The notes under the pieces: model-generated
Told to the model about the DNA's origin: nothing
Databases searched by the model: none
The model's input: only the letters and a program-made list of their open reading frames with translations
Program-made: the position numbers and the translations under genes
In this document: positions 51,624 to 60,313 of the stretch, in pieces
Layout: each line of letters starts with the position of its first letter
Position numbering within the stretch: position 1 is the stretch's first letter
From: an uncultured Pseudomonadota bacterium
GTDB taxonomy: Bacteria; Myxococcota_A; Bradymonadia; Bradymonadales; GCA-2716585
Reading direction: 5' to 3'
Length of the DNA stretch: 64,000 bases
Assembly (NCBI GenBank): GCA_937123825.1
Contig: CAKZKQ010000744.1
Span: 1 to 64,000, forward strand

Positions 51624-51855
51624 CTGGCCGTGTCTGCTTGATGCGGGATTCGTTCACCTTCCAGGCGTGTCTGCAAGCACGCCCCAATGCCAGCTCAGCT
51701 CATGCCCCATAGCGTAACCGCTCTGCCCCCCCCGCACAAGGCCACCCATCATAATAAGAGTAATAGTGCGTCCCCTTTGGTTGCCTCACAGGCAGCGGTG
51801 GCTTAAGCTTTTTGCATGCCCCAGGCTGCGCACTGTCCCCCAACCAGGCAGGATC

Positions 51856-52665
51856 ATGTCCACTCCAAGGCAACACACCAATCGCCAGCCTCGTCACAGA
51901 CGGGCCACCGGTCGCACAGCGGTGCTCCTGGCGATCTTGCTCTGCCCTCTCTATGCGGCGTGTGACGACACAGACCAGGGAGAGGCCCAGGAGCAGGGCG
52001 TGCCCTTTGTCCCCCGGCTGCCCGATCAACTGCGCCCCGGAAACGATCAGGTTCCCGAAGATGCGGGCCCGGAAGACACTGGCTCCGGCGCTGACGTTTT
52101 CCGGGAAGACAGCTTTGTCCGACCCGATCCAGACGCCTTCATGCAAGAGGACCAGGACACCGACGCGCCTCCGCCCGATGTGCCCGATCAGCCCGAGGAC
52201 ATGGGCATGATGCCGACCTTCACGGTGGAGGGCGAGGACGGATGCCTGGCCTACACGCTTGAAGCGTTCAGCAATGTCTTTACACTCAAGCAGGACAACA
52301 TTGGGGTCCTCTACGAGGTCCGCAACCGCTGCACCCAGGTCCTGAGGGTGCGCACCGAACACAACAGCGACTTTTTTCCCGTCGGGATCCACAAAGACGG
52401 TCAACCATGGATTTTCATGCCCGATTGCCCTGGCACCGGCCCCGCCGAAGAGGTCCTCCTTGGGCCTGGCGATGGCTGGGTCAGAGGCTGGCTCTGGACG
52501 CCAGATGACCACGAGCAGCGCATGGCGCGCTGTGACGTCACCTACGACCCAGAAGCCACCTACTCACTGGTGGGATACGGGCTCAACCCCGTCCCCATGA
52601 ACTCCAATGAGTGGAGCATGTCCACGGTCCTGACCGAACCGATCGACATTGTCCTTGTTCCGTAA
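51856..52665 (+). CDS. Lipoprotein with acidic linker, unknown function
   Basis: About 269 residues. An Arg/His-rich N-region precedes a hydrophobic core TAVLLAILLCPLYAAC with lipobox YAAC. The next 85 residues are an Asp/Glu/Pro/Thr-rich linker, typical of lipoproteins in this genome. The folded C-terminal part contains paired Cys (EGEDGCLAYTL, VRNRCTQVLRV, PDCPGTG, MARCDVTYD), suggesting a beta-sandwich held by disulfides. The ATG was chosen because AGGA lies 5-6 bp upstream; the frame runs 90 bp further. It is divergent from the giant toxin gene, 232 bp apart. Confidence 0.75.
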   Translation: MSTPRQHTNRQPRHRRATGRTAVLLAILLCPLYAACDDTDQGEAQEQGVPFVPRLPDQLRPGNDQVPEDAGPEDTGSGADVFREDSFVRPDPDAFMQEDQDTDAPPPDVPDQPEDMGMMPTFTVEGEDGCLAYTLEAFSNVFTLKQDNIGVLYEVRNRCTQVLRVRTEHNSDFFPVGIHKDGQPWIFMPDCPGTGPAEEVLLGPGDGWVRGWLWTPDDHEQRMARCDVTYDPEATYSLVGYGLNPVPMNSNEWSMSTVLTEPIDIVLVP

Positions 52666-52721
52666 CCGAGGTGCCTTTCAACCCCTTTAAACAAGCACCT
52701 CACCCCTGACTCGGAGAGATC

Positions 52722-53570
52722 ATGAATCGACCTCTTTGGTTGCTGGCGCTCTGCGCGCTGGTCACCCTGCTCGCCTCGGCCTGCGCCGGCGCGGGCTACG
52801 CCGAAAAAAGCGCCGACTATGGCGGCAATTACGCCGTCAACATGCCCGCCGAAGCTGACTTTGCCAACACTTCGGCCAGCTCAGACGCTCGCTTGTACTT
52901 CCATGACGAGGTGGGAGAAGCCGAAATGGATGGCCGACTTGGAGGCCTGGAGCAGGGCGCCAAGTCCAAGAAGGTGGCCGCAGAAAGCCCCAAAGAGCCC
53001 CCCGCCGCCGGTGAGGCCAAGGACGAAGTTCCGGTCCCCAAAGAGCGCATGATCATCTACGACGCGCAGCTTGGCCTGCTGGTCTTCAAGGTCGATGAGG
53101 TCCTGGTCACCGCCCGCGAACTGAACAAAAAGCATGGCGGCTGGGTCCAGCAATCGACCAGCAACTCCCTGACGATGCGCATCCCCGTGGCCAAGTTCGA
53201 CACCTTCGTGGCCGAGCTGGAGGCGCTGGGCATGGTCTCCTACAAAAACGTCGTCGGCACCGACGTCACCGAAGAGTTCTTTGATCTGGAAATCCGCATG
53301 AAGAACGCCCAACAACTGCGCGAGCGCTACATCGAGCTGCTCAAGGACGCCAAGACCGTCGAGGCCTCCCTGGCGATCGAAAAAGAGTTGGCGCGCCTGA
53401 CCGGCGACATCGAACGGATGAAGGGCCGGATGCGCTTTTTGCGCGACCGCGCCGCCTTCTCGACCGTGACCTTGACCCTGGAAAAACGCCAGCCCGGCGT
53501 CGAGCGCTCCCGCGTCCCGCTGCCCTTCCGGTGGCTCCAGGACTACCACGTCGGCTCCGTCCTCGATTGA
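52722..53570 (+). CDS. DUF4349 lipoprotein
   Basis: A 282-residue lipoprotein (signal ending LASAC; mature Cys at residue 21). After a polar linker, residues about 108-260 match DUF4349: MIIYDAQLGLLVFKVDEVL, KKHGGWVQQSTSN, TMRIPVAKFDTFVAELEALG, VGTDVTEEFFDLEIRMKN, and a coiled coil AIEKELARLTGDIERMKGRM followed by STVTLTL. Members often end in a membrane anchor, but this one stops in a short polar tail. GGAGAG precedes the ATG by 5 bp. It is 26 bp upstream of another lipoprotein gene. The function of the family is unknown. Confidence 0.82.
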   Translation: MNRPLWLLALCALVTLLASACAGAGYAEKSADYGGNYAVNMPAEADFANTSASSDARLYFHDEVGEAEMDGRLGGLEQGAKSKKVAAESPKEPPAAGEAKDEVPVPKERMIIYDAQLGLLVFKVDEVLVTARELNKKHGGWVQQSTSNSLTMRIPVAKFDTFVAELEALGMVSYKNVVGTDVTEEFFDLEIRMKNAQQLRERYIELLKDAKTVEASLAIEKELARLTGDIERMKGRMRFLRDRAAFSTVTLTLEKRQPGVERSRVPLPFRWLQDYHVGSVLD

Positions 53571-53596
53571 ACCACGCACCACAGGAGAACTGATCC

Positions 53597-54073
53597 ATGC
53601 GAAAGATCCACTTGATCGCCGCCCTCAGCGCTGTGGCGGCGCTGCTGGTCGGCTGCGGACCCAACACACAATTCACCCTCCCGGGCGACTTTGTCGCCAT
53701 GACCGATGAAGAGATCGCCTGGAAAGACTACGACTGGAAGGCCGTCAACCCTGACGGCGCCGTGGTCGTCTTGCGCGAGCGCGACAACGACCAGAAAGGC
53801 TCGCTGGACTTCTGGTACAAGGCGCTCAAAAAAGAGGTCGTCGAGGGCAAGGGCTACGACCTGCTCGACGACAGCGAGATGAAGACCCGCAACATGACCG
53901 GGCGCATCATGACCTTCACCACCGAGTACGGCGGCACGCCCTACCAGTACGCCGTGGCCATCTTTGTCGTCGATGACACCATCGTCACCATCGAGACGGC
54001 CCTGAGCGACGAAAACATCGAGAAACACGGCGACGCCGTGCGCAAGATCGTCGAGTCAGCCTACTTCGACTGA
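53597..54073 (+). CDS. Small lipoprotein of unknown function
   Basis: A 158-residue lipoprotein: signal MRKIHLIAALSAVAALLVGC with lipobox LVGC. The mature chain is an alpha/beta sequence (FVAMTDEEIAWKDYDWKAVNP, KALKKEVVEGKGYDLL, TGRIMTFTTEYGGTPYQYAVAIFVVDD) reminiscent of small periplasmic folds that follow protein complexes, with no Cys beyond the lipidated one. AGGAGA lies upstream of the ATG. It follows the DUF4349 gene by 26 bp and converges with the SPFH lipoprotein 20 bp further on. Confidence 0.75.
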   Translation: MRKIHLIAALSAVAALLVGCGPNTQFTLPGDFVAMTDEEIAWKDYDWKAVNPDGAVVVLRERDNDQKGSLDFWYKALKKEVVEGKGYDLLDDSEMKTRNMTGRIMTFTTEYGGTPYQYAVAIFVVDDTIVTIETALSDENIEKHGDAVRKIVESAYFD

Positions 54074-54092
54074 CCCTCCCGCGCTCCTGCCA

Positions 54093-55112
54093 TCAGCGAG
54101 ACACCGAGACCTTGCCTGTGCCGCCTGGCGGGATGAGGAACTCGGGCCCAACGTACCACTTGGTGCCCTGGGACATGCTGGTGGCCATCTCTTTGCGGAC
54201 CTCGGCGTCCTTCAAAATCGACAGATAACGCAGATACTCACCCGAGATCTGGGCGCGGACCGCGGCGATGCCTTCGGCCTCGCGTTTTTTGGCCTCAAGC
54301 TCGGCCTCGGCGTTCTTGATGATCACGTTTTTGTCACGCTCGGCGTTGATCTCGGCGATCTCCTTGAGTTTTTCTGCCTCTTCCTTGCGGACCTTGCGCT
54401 CTTCCTGGGCCTCAAAGAGCTCGCGCTCCAGGCGGAACTTGGCCGCCTCTTGCTTCTCGCGCTCCTGCTCGGCCTCCTGGCGCGCCAACTCAATCTGGCG
54501 GTTTTTGGCCACGATCTCCTCGGGCAAGACAATGTCCGACACCGTCAGGATCTTGATCAGGATGGGGCTGCCCTGCTTGTCGATGCTCTTTTGAAGGTCG
54601 GCCTCAATGCCGTCGCGCAACTCCTGACGGACGTTCTTGACCTGCTCGATGGTGACCGAGGCCAGGCGGTTGCGCAGCGCCTCACGGATGATGGGCAGGA
54701 CGTAGCGCTGGTAGAGCGCCGAAGGCACGACCGTGCGGCCGTCATCGGCCACGACCTGCTCAAGAATCTTGACCAACTGCGCCTGAGAGGTGCAGTCGGC
54801 GCTGTAGGTGATGCGCAGATCAACCCGAACGGTCAAATCCGACTTGGTCAGGACGTCAATGGCCTCTTTGGCGTGGGCGTCCTTGCAGTCCACATCGCGG
54901 ACCTCATCGTAGATCCCCGTGTAGTGCGTGCCAGGGCCAAGGACGACGTCCTCCTGAAGGCCCGAGCCGCCGGTGTAGAGCGCCAGCGAGCCGGTGCGGT
55001 CAAACATAAAGCCCTTGTGGCCCGGCGGGATGTCTTCGGTCCCGCAGGCGGTCAACGAGCCCATCAAGAGTAAACCGGCCAAGGGCGCCAGCAGGTTCTT
55101 TGTGGTCTTCAT
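54093..55112 (-). CDS. SPFH/band-7 (prohibitin-like) lipoprotein
   Basis: About 339 residues. Signal MKTTKNLLAPLAGLLLMGSLTAC with lipobox LTAC, so the protein is lipidated rather than helix-anchored, which is unusual for SPFH proteins. Residues 28-190 show the band-7 fold (IPPGHKGFMFDRTGSLALY, VVLGPGTHYTGIYDEVRDVDC, LRITYSADC). A long charged coiled coil (residues 195-290, AEQEREKQEAAKFRLEREL) follows, then a Gly/Pro-rich end. SPFH proteins form large membrane-bound rings or cages. GAGGA precedes the ATG. Convergent with the small lipoprotein; upstream lies an inverted-repeat element. Confidence 0.85.
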   Translation of the reverse strand: MKTTKNLLAPLAGLLLMGSLTACGTEDIPPGHKGFMFDRTGSLALYTGGSGLQEDVVLGPGTHYTGIYDEVRDVDCKDAHAKEAIDVLTKSDLTVRVDLRITYSADCTSQAQLVKILEQVVADDGRTVVPSALYQRYVLPIIREALRNRLASVTIEQVKNVRQELRDGIEADLQKSIDKQGSPILIKILTVSDIVLPEEIVAKNRQIELARQEAEQEREKQEAAKFRLERELFEAQEERKVRKEEAEKLKEIAEINAERDKNVIIKNAEAELEAKKREAEGIAAVRAQISGEYLRYLSILKDAEVRKEMATSMSQGTKWYVGPEFLIPPGGTGKVSVSR

Positions 55113-55230
55113 AGAGTCCTCTTCCTCCACGTTCATCGTGCATCGACGCCCTTGGCGCGGTGCGCACCGCCGGCGGTCAGTGTCTGATTGGTTTGAGTCT
55201 GCTTCAGGACGGGCCTTCATCAGCCCGTCT

Positions 55231-55389
55231 TAGGGCGTGTTTGCAAAATATCCCATCGACATGCGGCCCGATGACACCGATCCCGTCGTCATCGATGCTC
55301 AACGGGTCAAAGACCCGCCTGCGCTCGTCTCCTCGGCCTCGATGCCATCACCCTCGCCTGCCTCGGTCCTCTTTTGCAAACACACCCTA
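55231..55389. repeat. Inverted-repeat-bounded segment overlapping a gene end
   Basis: TAGGGCGTGTTTGCAAAA (55231-55248) and TTTTGCAAACACACCCTA (55372-55389) are complementary with one mismatch over 18 bp and bound a 159-bp segment. The right arm supplies the TAG stop of the 55387-55932 gene. The interior contains short GATGACACCGAT/GTCATCGATG inverted patches and no coding frame of note. It may be a miniature element, or a bidirectional transcription-related structure between two minus-strand genes. Confidence 0.6.
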
Positions 55390-55932
55390 GCGCCGCCGTG
55401 CCTGCTGCTGGGCCGGCGACGGTGTACTGACGGCGGCGGCCGCCGTGGGGGTGGCCAGCGCCTGGGTCAACTCCACCAGCGCCGCGCGCTGATCTTCGAG
55501 TTCTTCGGTAAACTGTCTCAGGGAGACCAACGCCTCATCGCGCTGCAACCCGATGACCGTCGAAATCCGCGCCAAAGAGGCAAAGAAAGACGACAGGTCG
55601 TTGGCCACCTGGCGGTCAAAGGCCTCCACGGCGTCCTGACCACCGCCCTCCAGCCGGTGCCCGGTCAGCTCCTGGGCTGCGCCCGCCATCTGACCGATGA
55701 GCCGATGCTGATCCTTGGCCCTCAAGAGCGCGTCAAGGTGTTGCTGGCAGTCGTCGAGCAGCCGCGTGGCCTCCTGGCGATGCGCTTTGGGCACGCCATC
55801 GAGGATCAAGCGCCGCAAACGCTTGAAGTCCTTGACCAGACGGCGCTGAGGACTGGCGTTGCGCTTGCGGATGACAGAGACGACGACCGCCACCAACCCG
55901 ATGACAAAAATGAGGGCGATGACATTGGCCAT
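55387..55932 (-). CDS. Inner-membrane-anchored coiled-coil protein
   Basis: About 181 residues. Residues 3-23 are a transmembrane helix (VIALIFVIGLVAVVVSVI), followed by a basic RKR stop-transfer and a cytoplasmic helical region with heptad character (AVEAFDRQVANDLSSFFASL; QFTEELEDQRAALVELTQAL), then an Ala/Thr-rich tail. No family is recognised. Its stop codon lies in the right arm of an 18-bp inverted repeat, so its C-terminus may have been changed by an insertion. A GGGAG about 12 bp upstream supports the ATG chosen. Confidence 0.7.
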   Translation of the reverse strand: MANVIALIFVIGLVAVVVSVIRKRNASPQRRLVKDFKRLRRLILDGVPKAHRQEATRLLDDCQQHLDALLRAKDQHRLIGQMAGAAQELTGHRLEGGGQDAVEAFDRQVANDLSSFFASLARISTVIGLQRDEALVSLRQFTEELEDQRAALVELTQALATPTAAAAVSTPSPAQQQARRR

Positions 55933-56116
55933 GGTGCGTACGATGCTCCCTGTTGTAAATTCAGACGCACGGCACCGCGCCCGCATTCCCACCATCCACA
56001 GCCCAGGTCTTGAGCCATCGCCGCAACGCAGTCAAGCGCTCCAAGCGTGACTCTGTCTGCGCGGTCGGTTAATCTCAGCGATGGCAAGACCATTGAAGAC
56101 CCCCTGGGAGCCGTGA

Positions 56117-58750
56117 ATGAGTGAGCAGGATCACCCCACGACCGGGCTGACGATTGTGTTGGAAGGCTTTGACCCTGACTTCACAGGAGATGGCAGGCCG
56201 CCTTTGGAGCGGCTCAAGAGCGCCTTCGGTGTGGATGAAAACACCGCACGGCGCTTTGTGGAAAACATGCCGGTGGTGGTCAAACGCGGCGCCTCAAAGG
56301 AGTTGGCGCGCAACTACGTGCGCACGTTGCACAAGATCGGCGCCCAGGTGCGCGTCGATAAGTCCCCCGAGACCTCCAAGAACGCCGCGCCGCCGCCGCC
56401 AATGAAAACCCCCCTCTTCACCGACGCGCCGCCGATGTCGATGAAGACCCCCATCGTCACCGACGCGCCGCCCGAAGAGCCCCCATCATCACGCTCCACC
56501 CAGATTGGCCGGGTCAAGACCACCACCCGAGAGATCCCCGTCATCAAGCGCCCCCAGAAGCGGGCCATTCAGACCCCGGGGACCCCCTCGACCTCCATCC
56601 GCAGGCGCAAACGCCCCACGGACACAGGCCCCCAAAAGGCGGTCGAGGCCCCCGAGCCCGCAGCCGCCCCAGAGCCCAACCTGGTCAAACCTGCCCCCAG
56701 CCCCTCTGATCCCGCTTTGAAGGTGGCGCCGCTGGGCCAACCCGACGCCCCGGCAGACCCCTTTGGCCACATCCCCTCCCAGGGATGGGACCCATCGATG
56801 GACATGGGTGACCAAGTGGAGGCGCTGCTGGCCAAAGCCGCCGCCGGGCACGACGTCACCTCAGACACCGTCCGCGCCCGCAACGAGCTATTCAAGACCG
56901 AAGACCTGCCCAAGCAGCCGCCCCCTGGCCCCAGGAGACGGCCCAAACCCGGCTCGGGCATGCAAATCCAGCACGGCTTTGATGACTGGCACATGGAGCA
57001 GAACGCCGCTGCACCACAGGTCGCCCCCACCGAGGGGATCACCGTCGATGGCGCCTGGCCTGCGGACGACGAAGAGTTCGTCATCGAGAACAACACCGCC
57101 CAGCTTGAAATCGACCGGCTCTACAAGCCCGAAGACTTCGAGGCGGCCGAGAACATCCTGCTGGGCAACGCCCCGCCCCCGGCCTCAACCCGAGAGCACT
57201 CGGGGGCCATCTCCATGGACTTTGATCCCGGAGACGATGAACCTCTGCGTCTGGCCGACGAGCCCCCGCTGGAAACCAGCGCGCCTTTGAACGAAGACCC
57301 GCTGGCCCCGGGACTCGATGATGGCTTGCTCGACGATGATCTCGACGATGACTTCGATGACAGCCTTGATGACTTTGACGACGATGATGAACCCCTGAAG
57401 CTGGTCGACGAGAGCCAGGAGTCCAAGCTGGTCTTTGACAACACCAAAGCCGCCAACGCCGACCCCTTTGCCATGACGGCAGACTCGGACCCCAGAGCGC
57501 TGGGCCTCTCCCCCGAAACCCACAGCACCCCGTCACCCGCCCCACTGCCCAGCGCAGGCTCGCCCGGCGGCCTCGGCGCGGGCCTGCCCACCGAGGCACT
57601 GGTCGACGACGGCCCTAGCCACCTGCCAGTGCTGGCCCCCGCGCCCACGCGCCCACGGCAGATGCCCAACCCCAATCTGCCCAAACAACTCTACCCCTCG
57701 ATGCAGCCCCAGGCCGTCCAGGTCCAGTTCTGGCCCTCGGTTCCCCAGGCGCTCATCGCGCCGTTTAGAGGCCGCGGCATCGCATGGCAGTTTATCCTGA
57801 CGGCCATGTGCCTCTTCACCGCCTGCATCACCAGCGCGCCGGGCATGCTCCTGAAGCTCCTGGCGGCCGTCTTCGCCGTCTTCACTTTTGCGGGCATGCT
57901 GGGGACCTACTTCGCCGCCTCGGTCTCACAGAGCCTCCACGGGCACTTCACCGCCCCCGACCTGCCAGGGGCCAACAAGGACGTCGCCACAGACTTCTTC
58001 TTTAGAGGCATTGGCATCACCATCCTGGCGCTGGCGCTCTTTGCGCTGCCGGGCTACGCCTCCACGCGGGTCTTTAAAACCAGCCTCCAAGCCCCCACCG
58101 CTGCCGCTGGCCAAGAGGCCCCGGCCGCTGGCGACAGCCCCTGGGTCAGCCCCTGGAACCCCGACGATGACTTCTTTGACACCAACGGTCAGCGTGTCGT
58201 GCTCGGACCCCAGTCCCCCGCCCAGGTCCTGACCAACTCAGAAGGCCAACGCGTCATGGTCGACCCCAGACGGCGCGTGGTTCACGTGATGAAGGACGGC
58301 AAAGTCAGCAACGCCACCAGCACGTCGGACGCACCACCACCCACCACCGGCTCGCCTGAGGTCACCACGGACCTGGACCCCATTGGCACCCTCTTTTTCA
58401 TCTTTGCCATGTTGGTGGCGCTGCTCTACCTGCCCATGGCGCTGACCGTGGCTGCTTTGGGCGACAGCATGCTGGACATGTACAACCCCCTGAAGGTCAC
58501 CACGGCCATCCTCAACGGCGGCGTACGCTACCTCTTCATCGCCGCCACAGGCGCCGCCCTCATCACAGGGTGCAGCATGTTGATGGGCATGATGTTTGCC
58601 GGAGCGCTCGGCGCCGGGAGCATCTTGATGGGGCTGTGCGGGGCCATGATCCCCTTCTGGATGTACGCCTACGTCACCGGGGTCCAAGGGCACCTCATCG
58701 GCGCCATGATCGCCGAAACCCCTCAGCGCTTCGCAGAATTCAACCGGTAA
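56117..58750 (+). CDS. L7/L12-like N-domain fused to multi-pass membrane protein
   Basis: An 877-residue protein. Residues about 10-80 resemble a ribosomal L7/L12 C-terminal-like domain, a fold found fused to bacterial membrane and signalling proteins (ERLKSAFGVDENTARRFVENMP..KELARNYVRTLHKIGAQV). Residues 85-560 are low-complexity Pro/Ala/Thr/Asp-rich and probably disordered, with several Thr-Pro motifs. From about 555 on there are clear membrane segments (LLKLLAAVFAVFTFAG; ITILALALFALPGYA; LFFIFAMLVALLYLPMALTV; LITGCSMLMGMMFAGALGAG). A plausible role is a scaffold or signalling protein with the polar part in the cytoplasm. GGGAG precedes the ATG. Confidence 0.72.
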   Translation: MSEQDHPTTGLTIVLEGFDPDFTGDGRPPLERLKSAFGVDENTARRFVENMPVVVKRGASKELARNYVRTLHKIGAQVRVDKSPETSKNAAPPPPMKTPLFTDAPPMSMKTPIVTDAPPEEPPSSRSTQIGRVKTTTREIPVIKRPQKRAIQTPGTPSTSIRRRKRPTDTGPQKAVEAPEPAAAPEPNLVKPAPSPSDPALKVAPLGQPDAPADPFGHIPSQGWDPSMDMGDQVEALLAKAAAGHDVTSDTVRARNELFKTEDLPKQPPPGPRRRPKPGSGMQIQHGFDDWHMEQNAAAPQVAPTEGITVDGAWPADDEEFVIENNTAQLEIDRLYKPEDFEAAENILLGNAPPPASTREHSGAISMDFDPGDDEPLRLADEPPLETSAPLNEDPLAPGLDDGLLDDDLDDDFDDSLDDFDDDDEPLKLVDESQESKLVFDNTKAANADPFAMTADSDPRALGLSPETHSTPSPAPLPSAGSPGGLGAGLPTEALVDDGPSHLPVLAPAPTRPRQMPNPNLPKQLYPSMQPQAVQVQFWPSVPQALIAPFRGRGIAWQFILTAMCLFTACITSAPGMLLKLLAAVFAVFTFAGMLGTYFAASVSQSLHGHFTAPDLPGANKDVATDFFFRGIGITILALALFALPGYASTRVFKTSLQAPTAAAGQEAPAAGDSPWVSPWNPDDDFFDTNGQRVVLGPQSPAQVLTNSEGQRVMVDPRRRVVHVMKDGKVSNATSTSDAPPPTTGSPEVTTDLDPIGTLFFIFAMLVALLYLPMALTVAALGDSMLDMYNPLKVTTAILNGGVRYLFIAATGAALITGCSMLMGMMFAGALGAGSILMGLCGAMIPFWMYAYVTGVQGHLIGAMIAETPQRFAEFNR

Positions 58751-58806
58751 ACCCAGCCACTCCAAAGGCGCTCGCCAGCGCAGCAGGAATCGCCAAGCGG
58801 CGGCGC

Positions 58807-60126
58807 TCAACCAGCGCCGTGGCGGTGGCTGTCGTGCTGGAGATCGCGCTTGGGCATCTTGATGCTGTCAGGGCCGTCTTTGTCAGACTCGTCGGGGTCC
58901 TTCTCATCGCCCTCTCCATCGCCCATCGGCTTGGGGGCGGGGGGCTTGGGCGCGTCATCACCCAGACCACCGACGTTTTCACCCGCGCGCACCGCATCTT
59001 CGTCCCGCGCCTGCGCCTCGGGATCGGTCAAATAGCCCTTGAGGCGCTCCAGCGCCTTCTGTGTGCGCTCGGTGTACTCGTTGTCCACCCCCTGACGCTC
59101 CGAGAGGATGATCGTCTTCTCGTAGTACTGCAGGGCCTGCTCCATGAGCGGGCGCAGCTTCTCGCGCAGCTCTTCAAAGTAGAGTTCGGCCTCTTCATCG
59201 GTCAGCTCGGGGATCTCAGAGGCCAACAGATCGGCGTAGAAGGCCTCGTACATGTTGGCGATCTGGTAGCGCGAGGCGGTGGTCCAATAGGGGTGCCCTT
59301 TTCGGATGGTGCGGATGAAGAGCCCCTGGGCCTGCTGAAAGAGCTGGATCTTGTCGTCCAGATCCTTCTCCATGCGCTCCACCGGGAGCTTGAACTTGAT
59401 GTCCTCAAAGAGGCGCTGGTAGACGCGCGCCACACCGTACTGCGCCCCGACGACAAAATAAGAGTCGTCCGGCAGGGCGTTGTCGGGATCGGCGCGTTTG
59501 TGGGTCATCAGCGTCTGGCGATAGGCCGCCTCGGCCTCGGAGAACTTGCCCAGACCATAAAGGGCGTCCCCGCGCCGGGTCTGAGCCTCGATCCGGTCGG
59601 CCAGGGTCAAGCCGGTGCGCTCCACCGTCTCGTCGAGCACCTCCAGGACCTCGGCGTGCTGCTCCAACTCTCCCAGGCTGGCCGCCAGGCGGAAGAAGGC
59701 GTCGGTGGCCTCTGAGCGGCCCCGGAACTCTTTGATGACCCGGCGGTACATCTGACAGGCTTCCTCATGGCGCTTGAGGAAGTCGTAGGCCAGCCCCGAG
59801 TTGTAGAGCGCCGCCAGATAATAGTCGCTGTCCTGAAAGTGCTCGATGATGACGGCATAGTGTTTAAGCGCCTCATCGTACTGACGCTTGCGAAAGGCGC
59901 TCTGGGCGCTCTTGAAAACGTCCGAGGACTCGACCACCTCGGTCTTGCCCCCGTCGTTGCCGTCGCTCTTGATCAAGGTCGGATCCAGCTCGACCTCTTC
60001 CACAGGGGGTTTGACCTGCTCGCCGGTGGGGTTGGTGGTGGGCTTCTGGACGCCCCCGCAGGCCACTGCCCCCAGACAGAGCGCAAACGTCGCCGCCGCC
60101 ACTGCGTTGTTGATCTTGATCTTCAT
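58807..60126 (-). CDS. TPR-repeat lipoprotein
   Basis: About 439 residues. A lipoprotein signal (MKIKINNAVAAATFALCLGAVAC, lipobox AVAC) is followed by an acidic linker and tetratricopeptide-like repeats over residues 90-350: AQSAFRKRQYDEALKHYAVI, AALYNSGLAYDFLKRHEEAC, QTRRGDALYGLGKFSEAEAA, YQIANMYEAFYADL. The tail is Asp/Pro/Lys-rich. The layout recalls BamD-like or gliding-machinery TPR lipoproteins such as GltE, but I see nothing specific. GGGAGAGG upstream of the ATG supports the start. The upstream minus-strand gene is an ArsA-family ATPase ending 187 bp away. Confidence 0.78.
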   Translation of the reverse strand: MKIKINNAVAAATFALCLGAVACGGVQKPTTNPTGEQVKPPVEEVELDPTLIKSDGNDGGKTEVVESSDVFKSAQSAFRKRQYDEALKHYAVIIEHFQDSDYYLAALYNSGLAYDFLKRHEEACQMYRRVIKEFRGRSEATDAFFRLAASLGELEQHAEVLEVLDETVERTGLTLADRIEAQTRRGDALYGLGKFSEAEAAYRQTLMTHKRADPDNALPDDSYFVVGAQYGVARVYQRLFEDIKFKLPVERMEKDLDDKIQLFQQAQGLFIRTIRKGHPYWTTASRYQIANMYEAFYADLLASEIPELTDEEAELYFEELREKLRPLMEQALQYYEKTIILSERQGVDNEYTERTQKALERLKGYLTDPEAQARDEDAVRAGENVGGLGDDAPKPPAPKPMGDGEGDEKDPDESDKDGPDSIKMPKRDLQHDSHRHGAG

Positions 60127-60313
60127 CGCCTCTCCCTGAGGATTCCTGGACGCGCCGATGCGTGGCGTCCTTGCCTGTATCGGGCCAGGTGCGGCCACCA
60201 CAGCCGCCCACCAAAGCCCAAAGTCACAGACGGGTCACTGCGCCACATCTGACAACATCGCCATCGGCGTTGTCGCGCCGTGGTGTGAACACAAGAGGGC
60301 GCCGCCCCCACGC

